Shown here piece by piece: positions 39,020 through 50,534 of a stretch of 55,180 nucleotides of DNA (position 1 is the stretch's first letter; each line of letters begins with the position of its first letter). Source of the stretch: Prorocentrum cordatum (taxonomy: Eukaryota > Sar > Dinophyceae > Prorocentrales > Prorocentraceae); NCBI GenBank assembly GCA_963575745.1, contig CAUYUJ010003052.1:27501-82680 (forward strand). Direction: 5' to 3'. Below the pieces are notes generated by a model. It was not told the origin of the DNA. It saw nothing but the letters and a program-made list of their open reading frames with translations, and did no database searches. The position numbers were made by a program, and so were the translations under genes.

Positions 39020-39435
39020 CGCCCCCTCCTGCGCCCCCACCTCCCCCTTTTCCCCCTCTCCCTTTGTCCTCCTCCTCATTTCGCCCCTTCCCTCCTCCTC
39101 CTCTTGTTTCACTTCTTTCCTCCCCCTTGCTCCTTGCCTCTTCCTTCCTCCCCCTTTCCCCGTCTCCCTTCTTCCCCTCCCTCCTCCCCGTCTTCCTCCT
39201 CCTTTCATCTCGCTTCTTCGCCCATCCTTCGCCCTGGACCCCCTTCCCTCCCCCTCTTCCTTTCTTCCTCTCTTGCATCATTCTTCCCTTCACAACTTCC
39301 TGTCAGTCCTCTCCCCCCAGGGCCTTTTCTCCATCCCACCCTTCGTCATCCTTCACCCTCCCTCATCCCACTTCCTCCCTTTCTCTACCTTCCTCTTCCT
39401 TCCCTCTTCCGCCCGTCCCCTCCCCTCCCACCTCT
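39020..39435. repeat. irregular pyrimidine tract
   Basis: C/T-rich sequence without strict unit. Open frames are Pro/Ser/Leu-rich shadows. Confidence 0.85.
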
Positions 39436-40075
39436 GACCCCCCCTCCCCAGAGGAGGGGCCACGCCTGGGGCGGGCAGACGGAGAGAGAAGGCCACGGGA
39501 CCAGAGGCCCCCGGCCGAGAAAGTGGACCTTCCCCTCGCGGCTGCGAGTGCGAGAGCGAGAGGCCCCACCGAGAAGGCAGGCACGCCAGAGCAGCCACAG
39601 GAGCGGGCTCGGAGAGGCACGCCCCGCGCGGGCCCCGAGCGGAGGCGGAGCCCGGGCGCTCGCGAAGCCCCCGGAGCTGCGAATGAGTGCTCTCCGCGGG
39701 AGGGAGCAGCCCGAGGCCAGAGCCTGCAGTGCGGGGGCGCCCGAGGCCGAGGAAGCAGAGGGACCCGAGGCCCCCGGAGGCTGCTCGGGGAGAGCCCGGC
39801 CGGCGCGAGGGTCCGAGCGTGGGGGTGGACCCGTGCGCTCGCGGCCCCCCCGGGGCTGCAGCTAAGGCGCCCGAGCCCGAGGGGCGCCGCGCCGAGGCGA
39901 AGAGGGCGGCCGCCCGCCCGCGGGGAGAGGCGCACCCGGGGCGCGCGCCCGCGCCCGCGGAGGGGCCAGCGAGCCGAGGAGGCTGGCCCCGCGAGACAAA
40001 GGGTCGGGCGCCCACCGCCGAGCGCGCGGGGGGGGCGCGCTGCGGTGGCTGCCACACAGTGGCCGCGCGAAATCG
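39436..40075. other. very GC-rich low-complexity sequence
   Basis: Gly/Ala/Pro/Arg-rich frames are open on both strands because of the base composition. No motif recognised. Confidence 0.4.
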
Positions 40076-40439
40076 CTGGAAAGCGCTCCTCCTCCTCCCC
40101 CTCCTCCTTCTCCCCCTCCTTTCCCCCCCATCCTGCCGCTCGCGCGCGAAGAGGCGCGCGCCAGGCTTGTTTTTGAAGGACAACCTATGGGGCGGAGGCG
40201 CATGGACGTCACTTTCCATCCGGATCCTGCAGGCGTGCCCGCGTGCGCGCGAGCGATCTTGCTTTCCGTGTGGGGCTGGGGAGGGGTCGGAGATTGGAGA
40301 GGGGGAAGGAGGGGGGCGGGGGAAGGACGAAAGGATGAGGGGGGGAATGAGGAGAAGGGGAACGTGTGGAGGTGGATTTGGACGAAAAGGAGGGAGTACA
40401 GGGAAGATAGCTTGAAGAAGAGGAGCAGGATGAGGAGGA

Positions 40440-40814
40440 TGACCAGGTGGGGGCGGAGGAGGAAAAAGTGGAGGAGGAGGAGGAGGAAAGTGAGGACTCG
40501 TGGGAGTCCAAGACGTATCATCGATGTTGCAATATACCCTCCCTCTGGAGTTCCTTGTGGAGGACCCTGCACATATCTAATCTCATTGCGGGAGGTGGCT
40601 CGCTCGTGGACAACAGTCTGAGGATCTTTCGTTGTGCCCCAACACACAATTCCTTGGACTTCTCAGCAAGACTGTTGGGTCCTGACAGTGTTGAATTGTG
40701 CCATCGCGGTTTGTCCTGGGAATAATCAGCGTGACTGATGCGTCCTGACAATCCCGAACCGTGCCACATCGTTATTCCCGGGATGTCGACTATACGAATC
40801 GTTGAAGCTGTTGT
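40440..40814. repeat. composite repeat: GGA array plus tail (second array, unit 1)
   Basis: A short GGA array (40455-40495) is followed by the conserved tail (CAATATACCCTCCCTCTGG) and two blocks near AATCAGCGTGACTGATGCG. The order is as in the array at 12.2-13.9 kb. Confidence 0.8.
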
Positions 40815-41238
40815 AATCATTCAGGCGAATGTGCTCGGTGCTAGGACGAAAACCAGATATCGAAGAGGAGCCACCTCCATCAGTGAAGCTTTATGCAATC
40901 TTTAGAACGAAAGGACATGGTGCTAAAGCGAGAGCCACATGTCGACAACGACCGGGCTCCCATCAGTGAAGCCATCGCGACCTTTGGGACGAATGTTTGC
41001 GGCGCTAAGGCGAACATAGTTTTTGAAAACGGCCCGCCCATCATCTTGAAAATGTTGCACTTAAACGAGTGGGCGCGGCGCTAAAGCGAGACTAGGGCGA
41101 GATCCACATTATAAACTGTCTCGCCCTCCATCCGTGACGCGATTGCGAACTTGTAAGACGAATGCACGCTGCGCAAAGGCGGGAACCACATTTTGAAAAC
41201 AGCCCGCACTCCATCCGTGAAGCCGATGCAAATTTCGA
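40815..41238. repeat. 84-bp satellite block 3
   Basis: About five diverged units, for example GCGGCGCTAAGGCGAAC at 40998 and CCACATTTTGAAAACAGCCC at 41188. Confidence 0.85.
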
Positions 41239-41416
41239 GCTTCAGAATAACGAATGGTGGGGAATCTCCAGCAAAACGCACGGTCCGCCCTACCGACATG
41301 ACTGGTTGCGCGACAAATATTTATAAGAAGAAGGGATGGAAGGGGAAGGGGAGGTTGATGGGGATGGGGAAGAGGAGAAGAAGGAGGTGGAAGAGGAGGA
41401 GGACGAGGAGGAGGAT
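41239..41416. repeat. composite repeat linker plus GGA array, copy 3
   Basis: The linker starts GCTTCAGAATAACGAATGG and is followed by a GGA/GAAG array. Confidence 0.8.
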
Positions 41417-41759
41417 GATTGGTGTAAACCGAAGACGCATCAACGGTGTTTCAATACACCCTCGCTACAACATTTCTCTTCGCAGGTTCTTGTATTAATT
41501 TCATGTTATAGCGGGAAGTGCCCCACTGGACGGCAACCGTTAGTGAATCCTCCGCGGGTCCAAATCACAATTCTTTGAGTTTCACCGCCACGAATCAACG
41601 TGACTGCTGCGTCCGATCGTGCCAGAGGCCTTCCTAGGCTCTCAACGTAGCGAGTCCACGTGACTGTTCAGTCCCGATAGTCCTCAATCGTGCCCAGACA
41701 AACATCCGGGGATTTCAACCATACAAGTTCTTTCAGCAACTGCAGACTTACGACGAATC
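41417..41759. repeat. composite repeat tail, copy 3
   Basis: It starts GATTGGTGTAAACCGAAGAC with CAATACACCCTCGCTAC and later CGAATCAACGTGACTGCTGC and a second ACGTGACTG block near 41660. Confidence 0.85.
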
Positions 41760-42065
41760 TGCGCGGTAGGACGAGCGAAAAATCCGCCCTTTGGAACACG
41801 GCCCGCCCTCCGTCCGTGAAGCGGCTGCAGATTTTTCAGACGAATGGGCGCAGCGTTGGGGCGAGAGTCACAGTTTGAAAACGACCTTCCGTGAAGTTAT
41901 TGCGAATTTTTAGAATCGAATTGGCGCAGCGCTCAGGCGAACGCCACACTTTGAAAACGACCCGCCTCCCGGTCGTGAAGCCCTCGCGAACTTTTGCGAC
42001 GAATGTGCCTGGCGCTAGGGCGAGAAACACATTTTGGAAACGGCCCGCCCTCTACCCGTTAATCC
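41760..42065. repeat. 84-bp satellite block 4
   Basis: About four units, for example GGCGCAGCGTTGGGGCGAG and GTGCCTGGCGCTAGGGCGAG. Confidence 0.85.
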
Positions 42066-42276
42066 ACTTCAGGATCACAAGTGGTGAGGAAGTCTCATGC
42101 GAGACGCCCAGCCTGCCCTACCGACATGTCTGGGGGTGCGGCAGGGAGGAGTTTTTTCAAAGAGAGAGGGGCGAAGGAAGAGGGGAAACGGAAGAAAAGG
42201 AGGAGGAGGAGGAAGAGGAAGAGGAGGAGGAGGAGGAGGAGGAGGAGGAGGAGGAGGAGGAGGAGGAGGAGGAGGA
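42066..42276. repeat. composite repeat linker plus GGA array, copy 4
   Basis: The linker starts CTTCAGGATCACAAGTGG at 42067, 827 bp after copy 3. The GGA array ends at 42276, where the composite stops. Confidence 0.85.
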
Positions 42277-42429
42277 ACCCAGGAGTTGAAACGTGTGTAT
42301 GAGGGCAGCGTGCTGTTGCGGGCGTCTGTGAGGTTCGCGGCGATGGCGGTTGTCACGAATGTTTGTGCAGTGACGGTGCGTCCCTCATGTCCAACTTGGG
42401 AACCCCAAGCGGCATCAGCCTTCAGGCTG

Positions 42430-42826
42430 GAGGAGGTCTCAGAGGGGTGAAAGTGTATGTTATTGACCCGTGCGTGTTTGGTTGCCAGCATAAGAAGCCT
42501 TCCTCGCTCCTGTCTGTCAGCATGAGGCTCGCGACCGTCTATTGGGGAGCGTGTCTGGAAAAGGGAAGTGTTGGCACCCACACGGGCACATCGCGGCCGC
42601 GGGGAGGAGGGGTGGCTGGCACATGACCTCGGGTTTAAAGGAGTACCCATCGGAGCTTGCGCGTTTTCTTGCCTTTGTCTTCCTGGAAGCCCTCACAGAC
42701 AGGGTACCAGACGGGAGGCCAGGAGTTGAACCTCTGTCGGAGGGATCGGCGATTTATGTTGCCTTCGATACCTTCCTTGAGCTGACGCAGCAAAAAGACT
42801 GCGTGCTGGAAGCTGTGTCGGGGTGA
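42430..42826 (+). pseudogene. retroelement polyprotein fragment
   Basis: Residues VYVIDPCVFGCQHKKPSSLL in one frame are followed, after a frameshift near 42545, by KCWHPHGHIAAAG and SGLKEYPSELARFLAF. The pattern 'DqC.fG...kKPt', then 'C.H..H', then 'KeYP..l...la' recurs in polyproteins of LTR-type and related retroelements in algal genomes; this is recognition from memory and not a search. The frame ends at a stop at 42826. No integrase or protease motif is visible. The role of this segment is not established. Confidence 0.4.
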
Positions 42827-43640
42827 GGAGCATGATAATTCACGTGGAAAAAAAAACCTAGCGGACACCCCCTCGTCAGCTCAGCACAGAGAGGAGGAGA
42901 TGAACCGAGGAGAGGACGAGTGAGAAGAAGAAATAGAGGAAAGAACGGAAGATAGAAAGAATGAATAGGGAGGATATGAATGGAAAGGAGGAGAGAGGAG
43001 AGGAGGAGCAGGATGGCAGAAAATAAAGAGAATGAGGACGGGGCCAGCAGTGTGCTACATATACAATATACATTTGCGTCAACCGAGACCGATTCCAAAT
43101 TCAAAGTATCTTGGGCGAGCAAAGATTAAGCCTTGTATGTTGAATCACCAGGGTCCCTTACCTCCCAACCCCTTCCGCACTCAGGATTTCGCATCCCGCA
43201 ACTTATATAAGCGCGCCCAATCCTGACGCCTGACGTGCTGCGGCGGTCAAAGTTTGGACGTCGCGTAGTGGGAGGGCGCTACATGGGGAGGCACCGAGGG
43301 TTGCAGACAACGGTTCCTGTAGGGCCCCTAGAGGGGGGCCCTGTAGGGCCCGAAAGGGAGCATTTACAGGGCCCGAGAAGTGCACCTCGCCCCCCACATC
43401 GCTTCCCCATTGAGCGGCACCCAAGAAGCCGAGGGGTTCCATGAAATCCCTGCCACCCGTCCCCGCTCTCTGCCTGGTCTCCAATGGAAGCCCCATGGTG
43501 GCCTGATGCTGCGCCCCGCCGAGCCGTGCACAGTCAAGGTTCTCCGAATCCCAGATCCTCCCTCGCACCCCCCGCGGGGGACTCCGCAGAGCTGTTGCCG
43601 GCGTAGCTGCCTCGATACGCTTGTTTTGATATGCAACACG
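42827..43640. other. unassigned sequence
   Basis: Purine-rich 42880-43030, then mixed sequence. No recognised motif. Confidence 0.3.
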
Positions 43641-44060
43641 TGCCGTGCTCAAAACTTCCCTGTCAATGCGTTACGTGTTGGCTCATTGCGTTGGCCCACG
43701 TCTTGGCGAGCGCATCGCGGCAGACTTACGCTTTTAGTCCACGTGTTGAGCGACGCATCAATTTTACGCTACGTGTTGCGTGTTGCCAATCGGGGCGGCT
43801 GAGGTTGCCGGTTGCCCCCCTCCTCGGCCTCTTCCTTCTCCTCCTTGCTCTCCTTCTCCCTGGCCCCCCGACTGCCTCGGTCTGGGAGTCCTCTGGAGAG
43901 TCTTCTGTGGCTGGTGCCGAGCACGGTGGAGCCCCCCCTTCCCCTCAGCGGGGACGCTGGCAGTGTTTCACCTGCGACTTCGCGCCGTCTCCATGGCGGG
44001 GTGACCAAGACAAGACAATCAGCAGCAGCAGAACGAAAAAAGGAGATGCAGAACAATCCC
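43641..44060 (+). pseudogene. possible coding remnant with a CxxC motif
   Basis: One frame reads QRGRWQCFTCDFAPSPW, a Trp/CxxC motif like those of retroelement ORF1 or C-terminal zinc knuckles. The rest is Ala/Leu/Pro-rich and not diagnostic. Four copies of a TTACGTGTTG-type motif lie at 43640-43790. Confidence 0.25.
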
Positions 44061-44061
44061 G

Positions 44062-44200
44062 ACCCCTTGCCTCCTCCTCCTCCTCCTCCTCCTCCTCCGC
44101 CTTCTCCTCCTCCTCCTCCTCCTCCTCCCCCTCCTCCTCCTCCTCCTCCTCCTCCTCCTCCCCCTCCTCCTCCTCCTCCTCCTCCTCCTCCTCCTCCTAC
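44062..44200. repeat. TCC array
   Basis: About 45 TCC units. Confidence 0.97.
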
Positions 44201-44225
44201 CCGAGGGACCACAACGCCAAGACTC

Positions 44226-44416
44226 GACGTAATCGTTTGCTGACAGGTAAGCATCCTTATAAGAATGACAGACTGCCTGGAGAGGTGGTCGCGCTGTCCA
44301 GAAACCAGGAATTGGAGTTTCTGGAGTCGATTGGGATTGCTGCCAGGGCCTCCGCCGCGGAAAGTGGCGTGGAGGCACAAATTTCCTCCGCCGCCTCTGG
44401 CGGCGCGGAGGACTAA
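44226..44416 (+). CDS. hypothetical C-terminal coding piece
   Basis: The frame KHPYKNDRLPGEVVALSRNQ followed by ELEFLESIGIAARASAAESG ends at a stop at 44414-44416. The sequence is non-repetitive and helical in character. GACAGGTAAGC at 44242 could be an acceptor or donor. No family recognised; possibly the end of a retroelement ORF1. Confidence 0.3.
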
Positions 44417-44477
44417 CCTGGCCTGACGCAGGTGGACGCGAGGTGCTCGCCCACGCTGTGCTCGCGGGAAAAAAACC

Positions 44478-45330
44478 TCCTCCTCCTCCTCCTCCTCCTC
44501 CTCCTCTTTCCCCCGAGCGGTGCGTGGACGGTCCCTGGGCCCCGCAGCGGCCCCCCAGAGGCGGAGAGCGGCCGGAGCCTGGCGCCGTGACTTTGCGACG
44601 ACGCGAGGGGATCTGCCTCCTCCTCCTCCTCCTCCTCTTTCCGCCGCCTCCTCCTTCCTCCTCACTCCGCTCAGCCCACCTCCTCTCCTCCTCCTCCCCT
44701 CCTCTCTCCTCCTCCTCTCCTCCTCCTCCTCCTCCTCCTCCTCCTCGCTCCTCCTCCCCCTCCTCTCTCCTCCTCCTCCTCCTCTCCTCCACCTCCTCCT
44801 CCTCCTCCTCCTCGCACCTCCTCCTCCTCACTCCTCCTCCTCCTCCGCCACCTCCTCATCCTTCCCCTCCTCCCCCCTCCCCCTCCTCCTCCTCCTCCTC
44901 CCCTCCTCTTCCTCCGCCTCCTCCTCCCTCCTCCTCTTTCCCCGACGTGCGTGACGTCCCTGGGCCCCGCAAAGCGGCCCCCCCCGAGGCGGAGAGGCGG
45001 CGGAGCCTGGCCCGTGACTTTGCGCCGACGCGAGGGACTGGCCTCCCTCCTCCTCCTCTCCTCCTCTTTCGCCTCTCCTCCTCCTCCTCCTCCCCTCCTC
45101 CCCCCTGCCTCCTCTTGCTTCGTCCCGTGCTCTCCTCCACCCCCTCCTCTCTCCTCCCCTCCTCCTAACCTCTCTCCTCCTCCTCCTCCTCCGAGTCTCT
45201 CCTCCTCCTCCTCCTCCTCCCCCTCCCCTCCTCCTCCTCCTCCCCTCCATCCGTCCTCCGTCTCTCCCCTCCTCCTCCTCCTCCTCCTCCTCTCTCCTCC
45301 TCCTCCTCCTCCTCCTCCTCCTCCTCCTCG
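44478..45330. repeat. long TCC region with embedded duplicated segment
   Basis: TCC arrays at 44478-44510, 44615-44935 and 45045-45330 surround two copies (44512-44612 and 44938-45043) of a GC-rich segment. It contains CCTGGGCCCCGC, GCGGCCCCCC, AGGCGGAGAG and GTGACTTTGCG in the same order. The whole is a duplication of array plus segment of about 427 bp. Confidence 0.85.
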
Positions 45331-45339
45331 GTCCGGGGG

Positions 45340-46330
45340 GCCCGGAGACCGACCCTCGGACCTCTGCAGACGTCGGGGCGACCGAGGTGGGTACGGACAG
45401 GATGGGTACACCTTAGGCGATGCTTAAGAAAACCTAGAGTTTCGGCCAGAGTCTCTATTGTTCTTAACTTTTGAATGTAAATCCCAAGATTTTGATAGAA
45501 GTTCTGGGTTTTTATTCAAGTTCTGAGACTATGAATTTCTTAACCCATGATTTCTTAAGCATTTCGCAGGGTGTACAATGCCCAACAACAGTTCCTGTTC
45601 GTTCTGAGCAGGACTCGCTGTCCGCGCCGCCGCGGTCTTTGGTCCATGCGAGACAGAAGGCCATCTGCCCAACAGCGTCCTCTGTTGGTTTGGGATGACA
45701 TGTGCTGCTCGGCATGGTACCCATTTTTTCCGTACCGATTTCGGGCGTCCAGAAGACGTGCGTTCTGGCTGGAGTTTCGGGGCGAGTCTGGCCGTGGCCA
45801 CGAGGGTGCTTCGGGAGGCCAGAGATGTCCACGAGGGATCTCCGGGGTCGGGGAGGCGTTGCAAGACTTGAGTTTGCTGGAACCAAGGCTCGTCGCCACT
45901 TTTCCGCGGTCGTCGCGTGAGTTTTGACGGTCCAGTTTCTCGGTGGGATGCCTGCAATCTGACTTCGTGTCAAAGTTCAACTTGGCTTCCGACATTTTTC
46001 TGACGGCCCCGTCAGAGATTCGAGTCCCCACAGCTTGAGTCTTACACCTCCCCTGCAATGACACTCTCAAGGAGCACAGCTTGCGCGACGGTTAATTAAT
46101 TTCTCGACGCGGATATCCCCATATTTGCATGCTATACTTCTGTCACGTCTCGCTGATGGGATTCTGTCCATGAGCATCTGGGTGTGAGAGCGAGTCAGCG
46201 TAGACGACGGGTGGGACAACGACCACGACGACGACAGCGACGACTTCAGTGACGTCCTCCTCTGGGCATCTTTCAGGAGAGATGGGTGAAACGCAAGTGG
46301 AAGAGCGAGAGAGTATAGGACCACCGACAA
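45340..46330. other. unassigned, partly AT-rich sequence
   Basis: 45420-45560 is AT-richer, with TTCTTAA repeats. 45570-46070 has open frames on both strands with mixed composition, but no motif was recognised. Confidence 0.3.
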
Positions 46331-46334
46331 AAAG

Positions 46335-46945
46335 AAGGCTCTGCGTGAATCTGAGTGTGAGTGCTTGAACGTGAGTGAATATGAGTGGAAGTGAACTTGG
46401 GTATGGTTAAGTTTGGGTGTGGATTTGTCCATGTATGTATGCGAGAGTCTGAGGGCGAGTGGGTCTGCGTATGCGTAAGTCTGAGTATGAGTGGACCTGA
46501 GTGCGAGTGAGTCTGAGTGTGAGTAATTTTGAGTGTGAGTGGGCTTGAGTATGTGTTTGATGGGTACGAGTCTGAGCATGAGTGGGTCTGAGTACGAGTG
46601 AGTCTGCGTATTGGTGAATCTGAGGGTGGTTGAATCTGAGGCTGGTTAAGTATGAGTGTGAGTGAGCCCGACTGTGAGTGAGTCTGAGTATGAGTCTGAG
46701 GAGCGTGATTCGGAGTCTGAATGAGTCCAAAGTGCGCGTGAGTCTTAGTCTGAGTAAGTCTGAAGTTGGGTGACTATGCGTGCGAATAGGTCCAAAGTTG
46801 AGTTAGTCTGAGTGTGAATGAGCGTGAGTGTGAGGGAGTTTGAATGTGATAAGGGAGTCTGAGTATGGTTGAGTCTGAGTGTAGTGAGTGAGTCTGGGCG
46901 GGACAGAGGTGTTGATGCGAAAGTCTGAGTGTGACTGCGTCCGAG
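46335..46945. repeat. GAGTCTGAGTGT minisatellite
   Basis: Irregular TGAGTCTGAGTGTGAG units over about 600 bp. It resumes at 47475-47760 after an interruption by 152-bp repeats. Confidence 0.95.
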
Positions 46946-47029
46946 TGAGGAGGAGGAGTAGGATGCGAGCGAGCGAATGAGTGAGGTCCGGAGGCGTCTA
47001 GGCAACACAAGACCGAAGGCAAGCCTGGG

Positions 47030-47470
47030 GGGGCCGAAACAGGCAAACCGCTGGAGAACTCCTTACGATCTGGGCGCGAACGGGCCCATGAGAAACTCCC
47101 TGGCGGCTCCACCTTGGGGTGCCGAAGCCGGCGCCTCGCCCGAGACATCCCACAACTTGCTCGGGCAGCAGAAGATGCTGGGCATGCAGACCGGAAAACC
47201 GCCCGAGACATCTCCCCAATCTGGGCGCGAGCGGGCCCGTGCAATATTCTCTTGACGCCCCCTCTTGGGGTGCTGAAGCCAGCGCCTCGCCGGAGGCATC
47301 TTCACAATCTGCCCTGAAAGCACAGGATATTGGGCATGCGAACAGGCAGACCGCTTGAGACATCCCCACAATCTGGGCGCGGGCGGGCCCGTGCAGCATG
47401 AATACCCCCTGGCGGCTGCCCCCGGTGGGGTGCCGGGGAGCCAGCGCCTCGTGCGAGACGTCCTCAGCGG
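47030..47470. repeat. ~152-bp tandem repeat, three copies
   Basis: Starts at ATCTGGGCGCGAACGGGCCC (47068), ATCTGGGCGCGAGCGGGCCC (47219) and ATCTGGGCGCGGGCGGGCCC (47371). Each has a TTGGGGTGC..AAGCCAGCGCCTCG block. Confidence 0.9.
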
Positions 47471-47474
47471 CTGT

Positions 47475-47754
47475 GTGCGCGAGTGACTGTGAGCTTGAGC
47501 GGGTCGGCGTGGGGCGCTGTGACCGAGACTGAGTGAGGAGGAGCGAGTCTGAGCATGAGCGAGTCTGAGCATGAGCGAGTCTGAACCTGAGCGAGTCTGG
47601 GTATGAGCGAGTCTGGGTACGAAGGAGTCTGAGCGTGAGGAGTCTGAGTTCGAGTGGATCGTGCGTAGGAGTGTGTGAGATGATCTGAGCGTGTCTCCGT
47701 GAGAGGGTGAGCGATGCTGAGTTCGCGTGACTCTGGGGGTGAGTGAGCATGAGT
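47475..47754. repeat. GAGTCTGAGC minisatellite
   Basis: Units GAGCGAGTCTGAGCAT continue the array that starts at 46335. Confidence 0.95.
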
Positions 47755-47880
47755 GAGGAGGAGGAGGAGGAGGAGGAGGAGGAGGAGGAGGAGGAGGAGG
47801 AGGAGGAGGAGGAGGAGGAGGAGGAGGGAGGATGGAGGGGGGAGGGGAGGGAGGGGAGGGGAGGAGGAGTAGGGAAGGAG
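47755..47880. repeat. GGA array
   Basis: About 25 pure GGA units, then GGGAGG variants. Confidence 0.97.
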
Positions 47881-48243
47881 GGAAGGAGGGAGCAGGCGGC
47901 GTTGGAGCAAGGACAGGAGCCCCATCCTGGGATGTGGAGGGAGAGAAGCGAGGCCGGCCTCGGAGGGATGCTCTCGTGCCCTTCGCGTGCAGGCTGTCCG
48001 CCTCAGGGTGCCCCCTCGTCCGGGCTTGTCCCGGAGCCCGCTCCCGGGCCCTGGAACGATCAGAGATCAACCCCGGGCGAAGAGTCGACCAGGATGGGGC
48101 TCGGGAGAGGTCCGGCGACCGATCTTGTACGGGCTGGGGCCAGGGCGGGAAGGAGGGCGCGACGATCCAGGCTCTGTTGGGGGGTGGTTTTGGCCCCTCT
48201 CTAACTTCTGGAGACCTCTGGGCGGCCTGGTCCCCGTCCCCGT

Positions 48244-48245
48244 TC

Positions 48246-48320
<75 letters not shown>
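48244..48320. repeat. GTC array
   Basis: About 25 pure GTC/CGT units. Confidence 0.98.
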
Positions 48321-48711
48321 GCGCCCCGGGCCCGCGTCGCCCCGCGGGGGCTCGCGCCCCGGGCCTGCGCCTCCCGACCGCCACGCCTCTGGCCTCCCGA
48401 CCGCCACGGGCGGGGGGCTCGCGTCCTCGCGGTGCGCCGGGGCCGGGCAGCGGGCGGTGCCCCTCTCTCCACAGGAGGAGTAGCGGAGGTGGATCGACCT
48501 CCTGCCCTGACACGTCGATGAGTGAATTGGGCGTTTTCGGCTTGCGCGAGGGCGTCGGGGCCGTCATTTTTGCGTACCGGGTCCGTCGGTTTCGGTCCCA
48601 GGCCGTTCTCACGAAGGGGAGGTTTGCTCAAGGGAGGTTTGCCCACCGCCGAGAGTACCCAAAAGCAGTCAGGAACGAGTCTGGGGCAGGATCTTTCGAC
48701 CATTCTTGGCC

Positions 48712-48712
<1 letters not shown>

Positions 48713-48774
<62 letters not shown>
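48713..48774. repeat. T62 homopolymer
   Basis: 62 consecutive T followed by AATATAAAAAATATTATTA. On the minus strand it would be a poly-A tail, but no retroposed body is recognised 5' of it on that strand. Confidence 0.98.
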
Positions 48775-48780
<6 letters not shown>

Positions 48781-48901
48781 AAAAATATTATTATTTGTTT
48801 TGTCTTTTCCCCCCCAACCATCCTGTGGTGTTGGGTCCTCGTTTTGAAGAGACGGTGCCCCGCGTTCTCCTTCCTTCCTTCCTCCCGCTGCCTCCTCCCC
48901 C

Positions 48902-48997
<96 letters not shown>
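48902..48997. repeat. ATC array
   Basis: 32 pure ATC units directly abutting the 90-bp satellite. Confidence 0.98.
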
Positions 48998-50375
48998 GCG
49001 TCACGCACACTCAATTCGGCACACCCCTCACACGTTTCGTGGCCCCATGGGGAGCTCCACCGAAGGCCCCAGTGGCCGCGGCCGCATGCGTCACCCACAC
49101 ACATTTCGGCACACCCCTCACACGTTTCGTGACCCCATAGGGAGCTCCACCGAAGGCCCCAGTGCCCGCGGCCGCATGCGTCACGCACACCAAATTCGGC
49201 ACACCCCTCACACGTTTCGTGGCCCCATAGGGAGCTCCACCGAAGGCCCCAGTGCTGCCGCCCGCATGCGTCACGCACACTCAATTCGGCACACCCCTCA
49301 CACGTTTCATGGCCCCATAGGGAGCTCCACCGAAGGCCCCAGTGGCCCCATAGGGAGCTCCACCGAAGGCCCCAGTGCTGCCGCCCGCATGCGTCACGCA
49401 CACTCAATTCGGCACACCCCTCACACGTTTCATGGCCCCATAGGGAGCTCCACCGAAGGCCCCAGTGCTGCCGCCCGCATGCGTCACCCACACCCAATTC
49501 GGCACACCCCTCACACGTTTCGTGGCCCCATAGGGAGCTCCACCGAAGGCCCCATGGCTGCCGTCCGCATGCGTCCCGCACACCCATTTCGGCACACCCC
49601 TCACACGTTTCGTGGCTCCATAGGGAGCTCCACCGAAGGCCCCAGTGCCCGCGTCCGCATGCGTCCCCCGCGCCCATTTCGGCACACCCCTCACACGTTT
49701 CGTGGCTCCATAGGGAGCTCCACCGAAGGCCCCAGTGCCCGCGGCCGCATGCGTCCCCCACACCCATTTCGGCACACCCCTCACACGTTTCGTGGCTCCA
49801 TAGGGAGCTCCACCGAAGGCCCCAGTGCCCGCGGCCGCATGCGTCCCCCACACCCAATTCGGCACACCCCTCACACGTTTCGTGGCCCCATAGGGAGCTC
49901 CACCGAAGGCCCCAGTGGCCGCGGCCGCATGCGTCACCCACACACATTTCGGCACACCCCTCACACGTTTCGTGGCCCCACAGGGAGCTCCCCAACCGAA
50001 GGCCCCAGTGCCCGCGGCACGCATGCGTCCCATACCCCATCCCTCGGCAACCCCTCACAAGCCACTCTTCGTGGACCCCTAAGAAGGGATCTCCACCGAA
50101 CCCACAGTGCCCGCGGCCGCATGTCGTCACCCACACATTTCGGGCACACCCCTCACACGTTTCGTGGCCCATAGGAGCTCACCGAAGGGCTTCTTGGCCA
50201 GTCGCCCGCATTGCGTTCACCCCCCCCATTTCGGCACCCCCTCCACGATTCGTGCCACAATTGAGGCTTCCACCGAAGGCCCCAGTGCCCGCGGCCGCAT
50301 GCGTCACCCCCACCCACTTCGGCACACCACTCACAGGTTTCGTGGCTTCATAGGGAGCTCCACCGAAGGGGCGCA
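48998..50375. repeat. 90-bp satellite, about 15 copies
   Basis: The unit starts GCGTCACGCACACTCAATTC, has CGGCACACCCCTCACACG, TTCGTGGCCCCATAGGGAGC and TCCACCGAAGGCCCCAGTG, and ends GCCGCAT. Copies to about 49990 are 90 bp and very similar, with one 36-bp internal duplication at about 49310-49345. Copies from 50000 to 50375 carry many small indels. One stray copy lies at 51486-51546. Both strands are open across the core because 90 is a multiple of three and the unit lacks stops. Confidence 0.95.
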
Positions 50376-50534
50376 CCATGCGCGAAGGCGACGGGGCGGG
50401 GGAACGGCGCTCCGGGGGCGGCCAGACCTCCGGGGCGCGAGCAGTCCGCGGCCAGACCATCTCTCGGTCCTGTGGACTCTCGCCCTGGGCCGTCGGCTGC
50501 CCGTCGCGCTGCTCCCTCGGTCGACGTCGCCCAG

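Noticed and set aside
48713-48774. Poly-A tail of a minus-strand retrogene
   Set aside because: No coding or LINE-like sequence was recognised on the minus strand next to the T62 run.
48795-50174. 459-codon open frame of 30-residue repeats
   Set aside because: It is explained by a 90-bp satellite without stop codons; the minus strand is open as well and the frame starts inside T-rich and ATC arrays.
48998-50375. CRISPR array
   Set aside because: The 90-bp units are contiguous with no variable spacers, and the context is eukaryotic.
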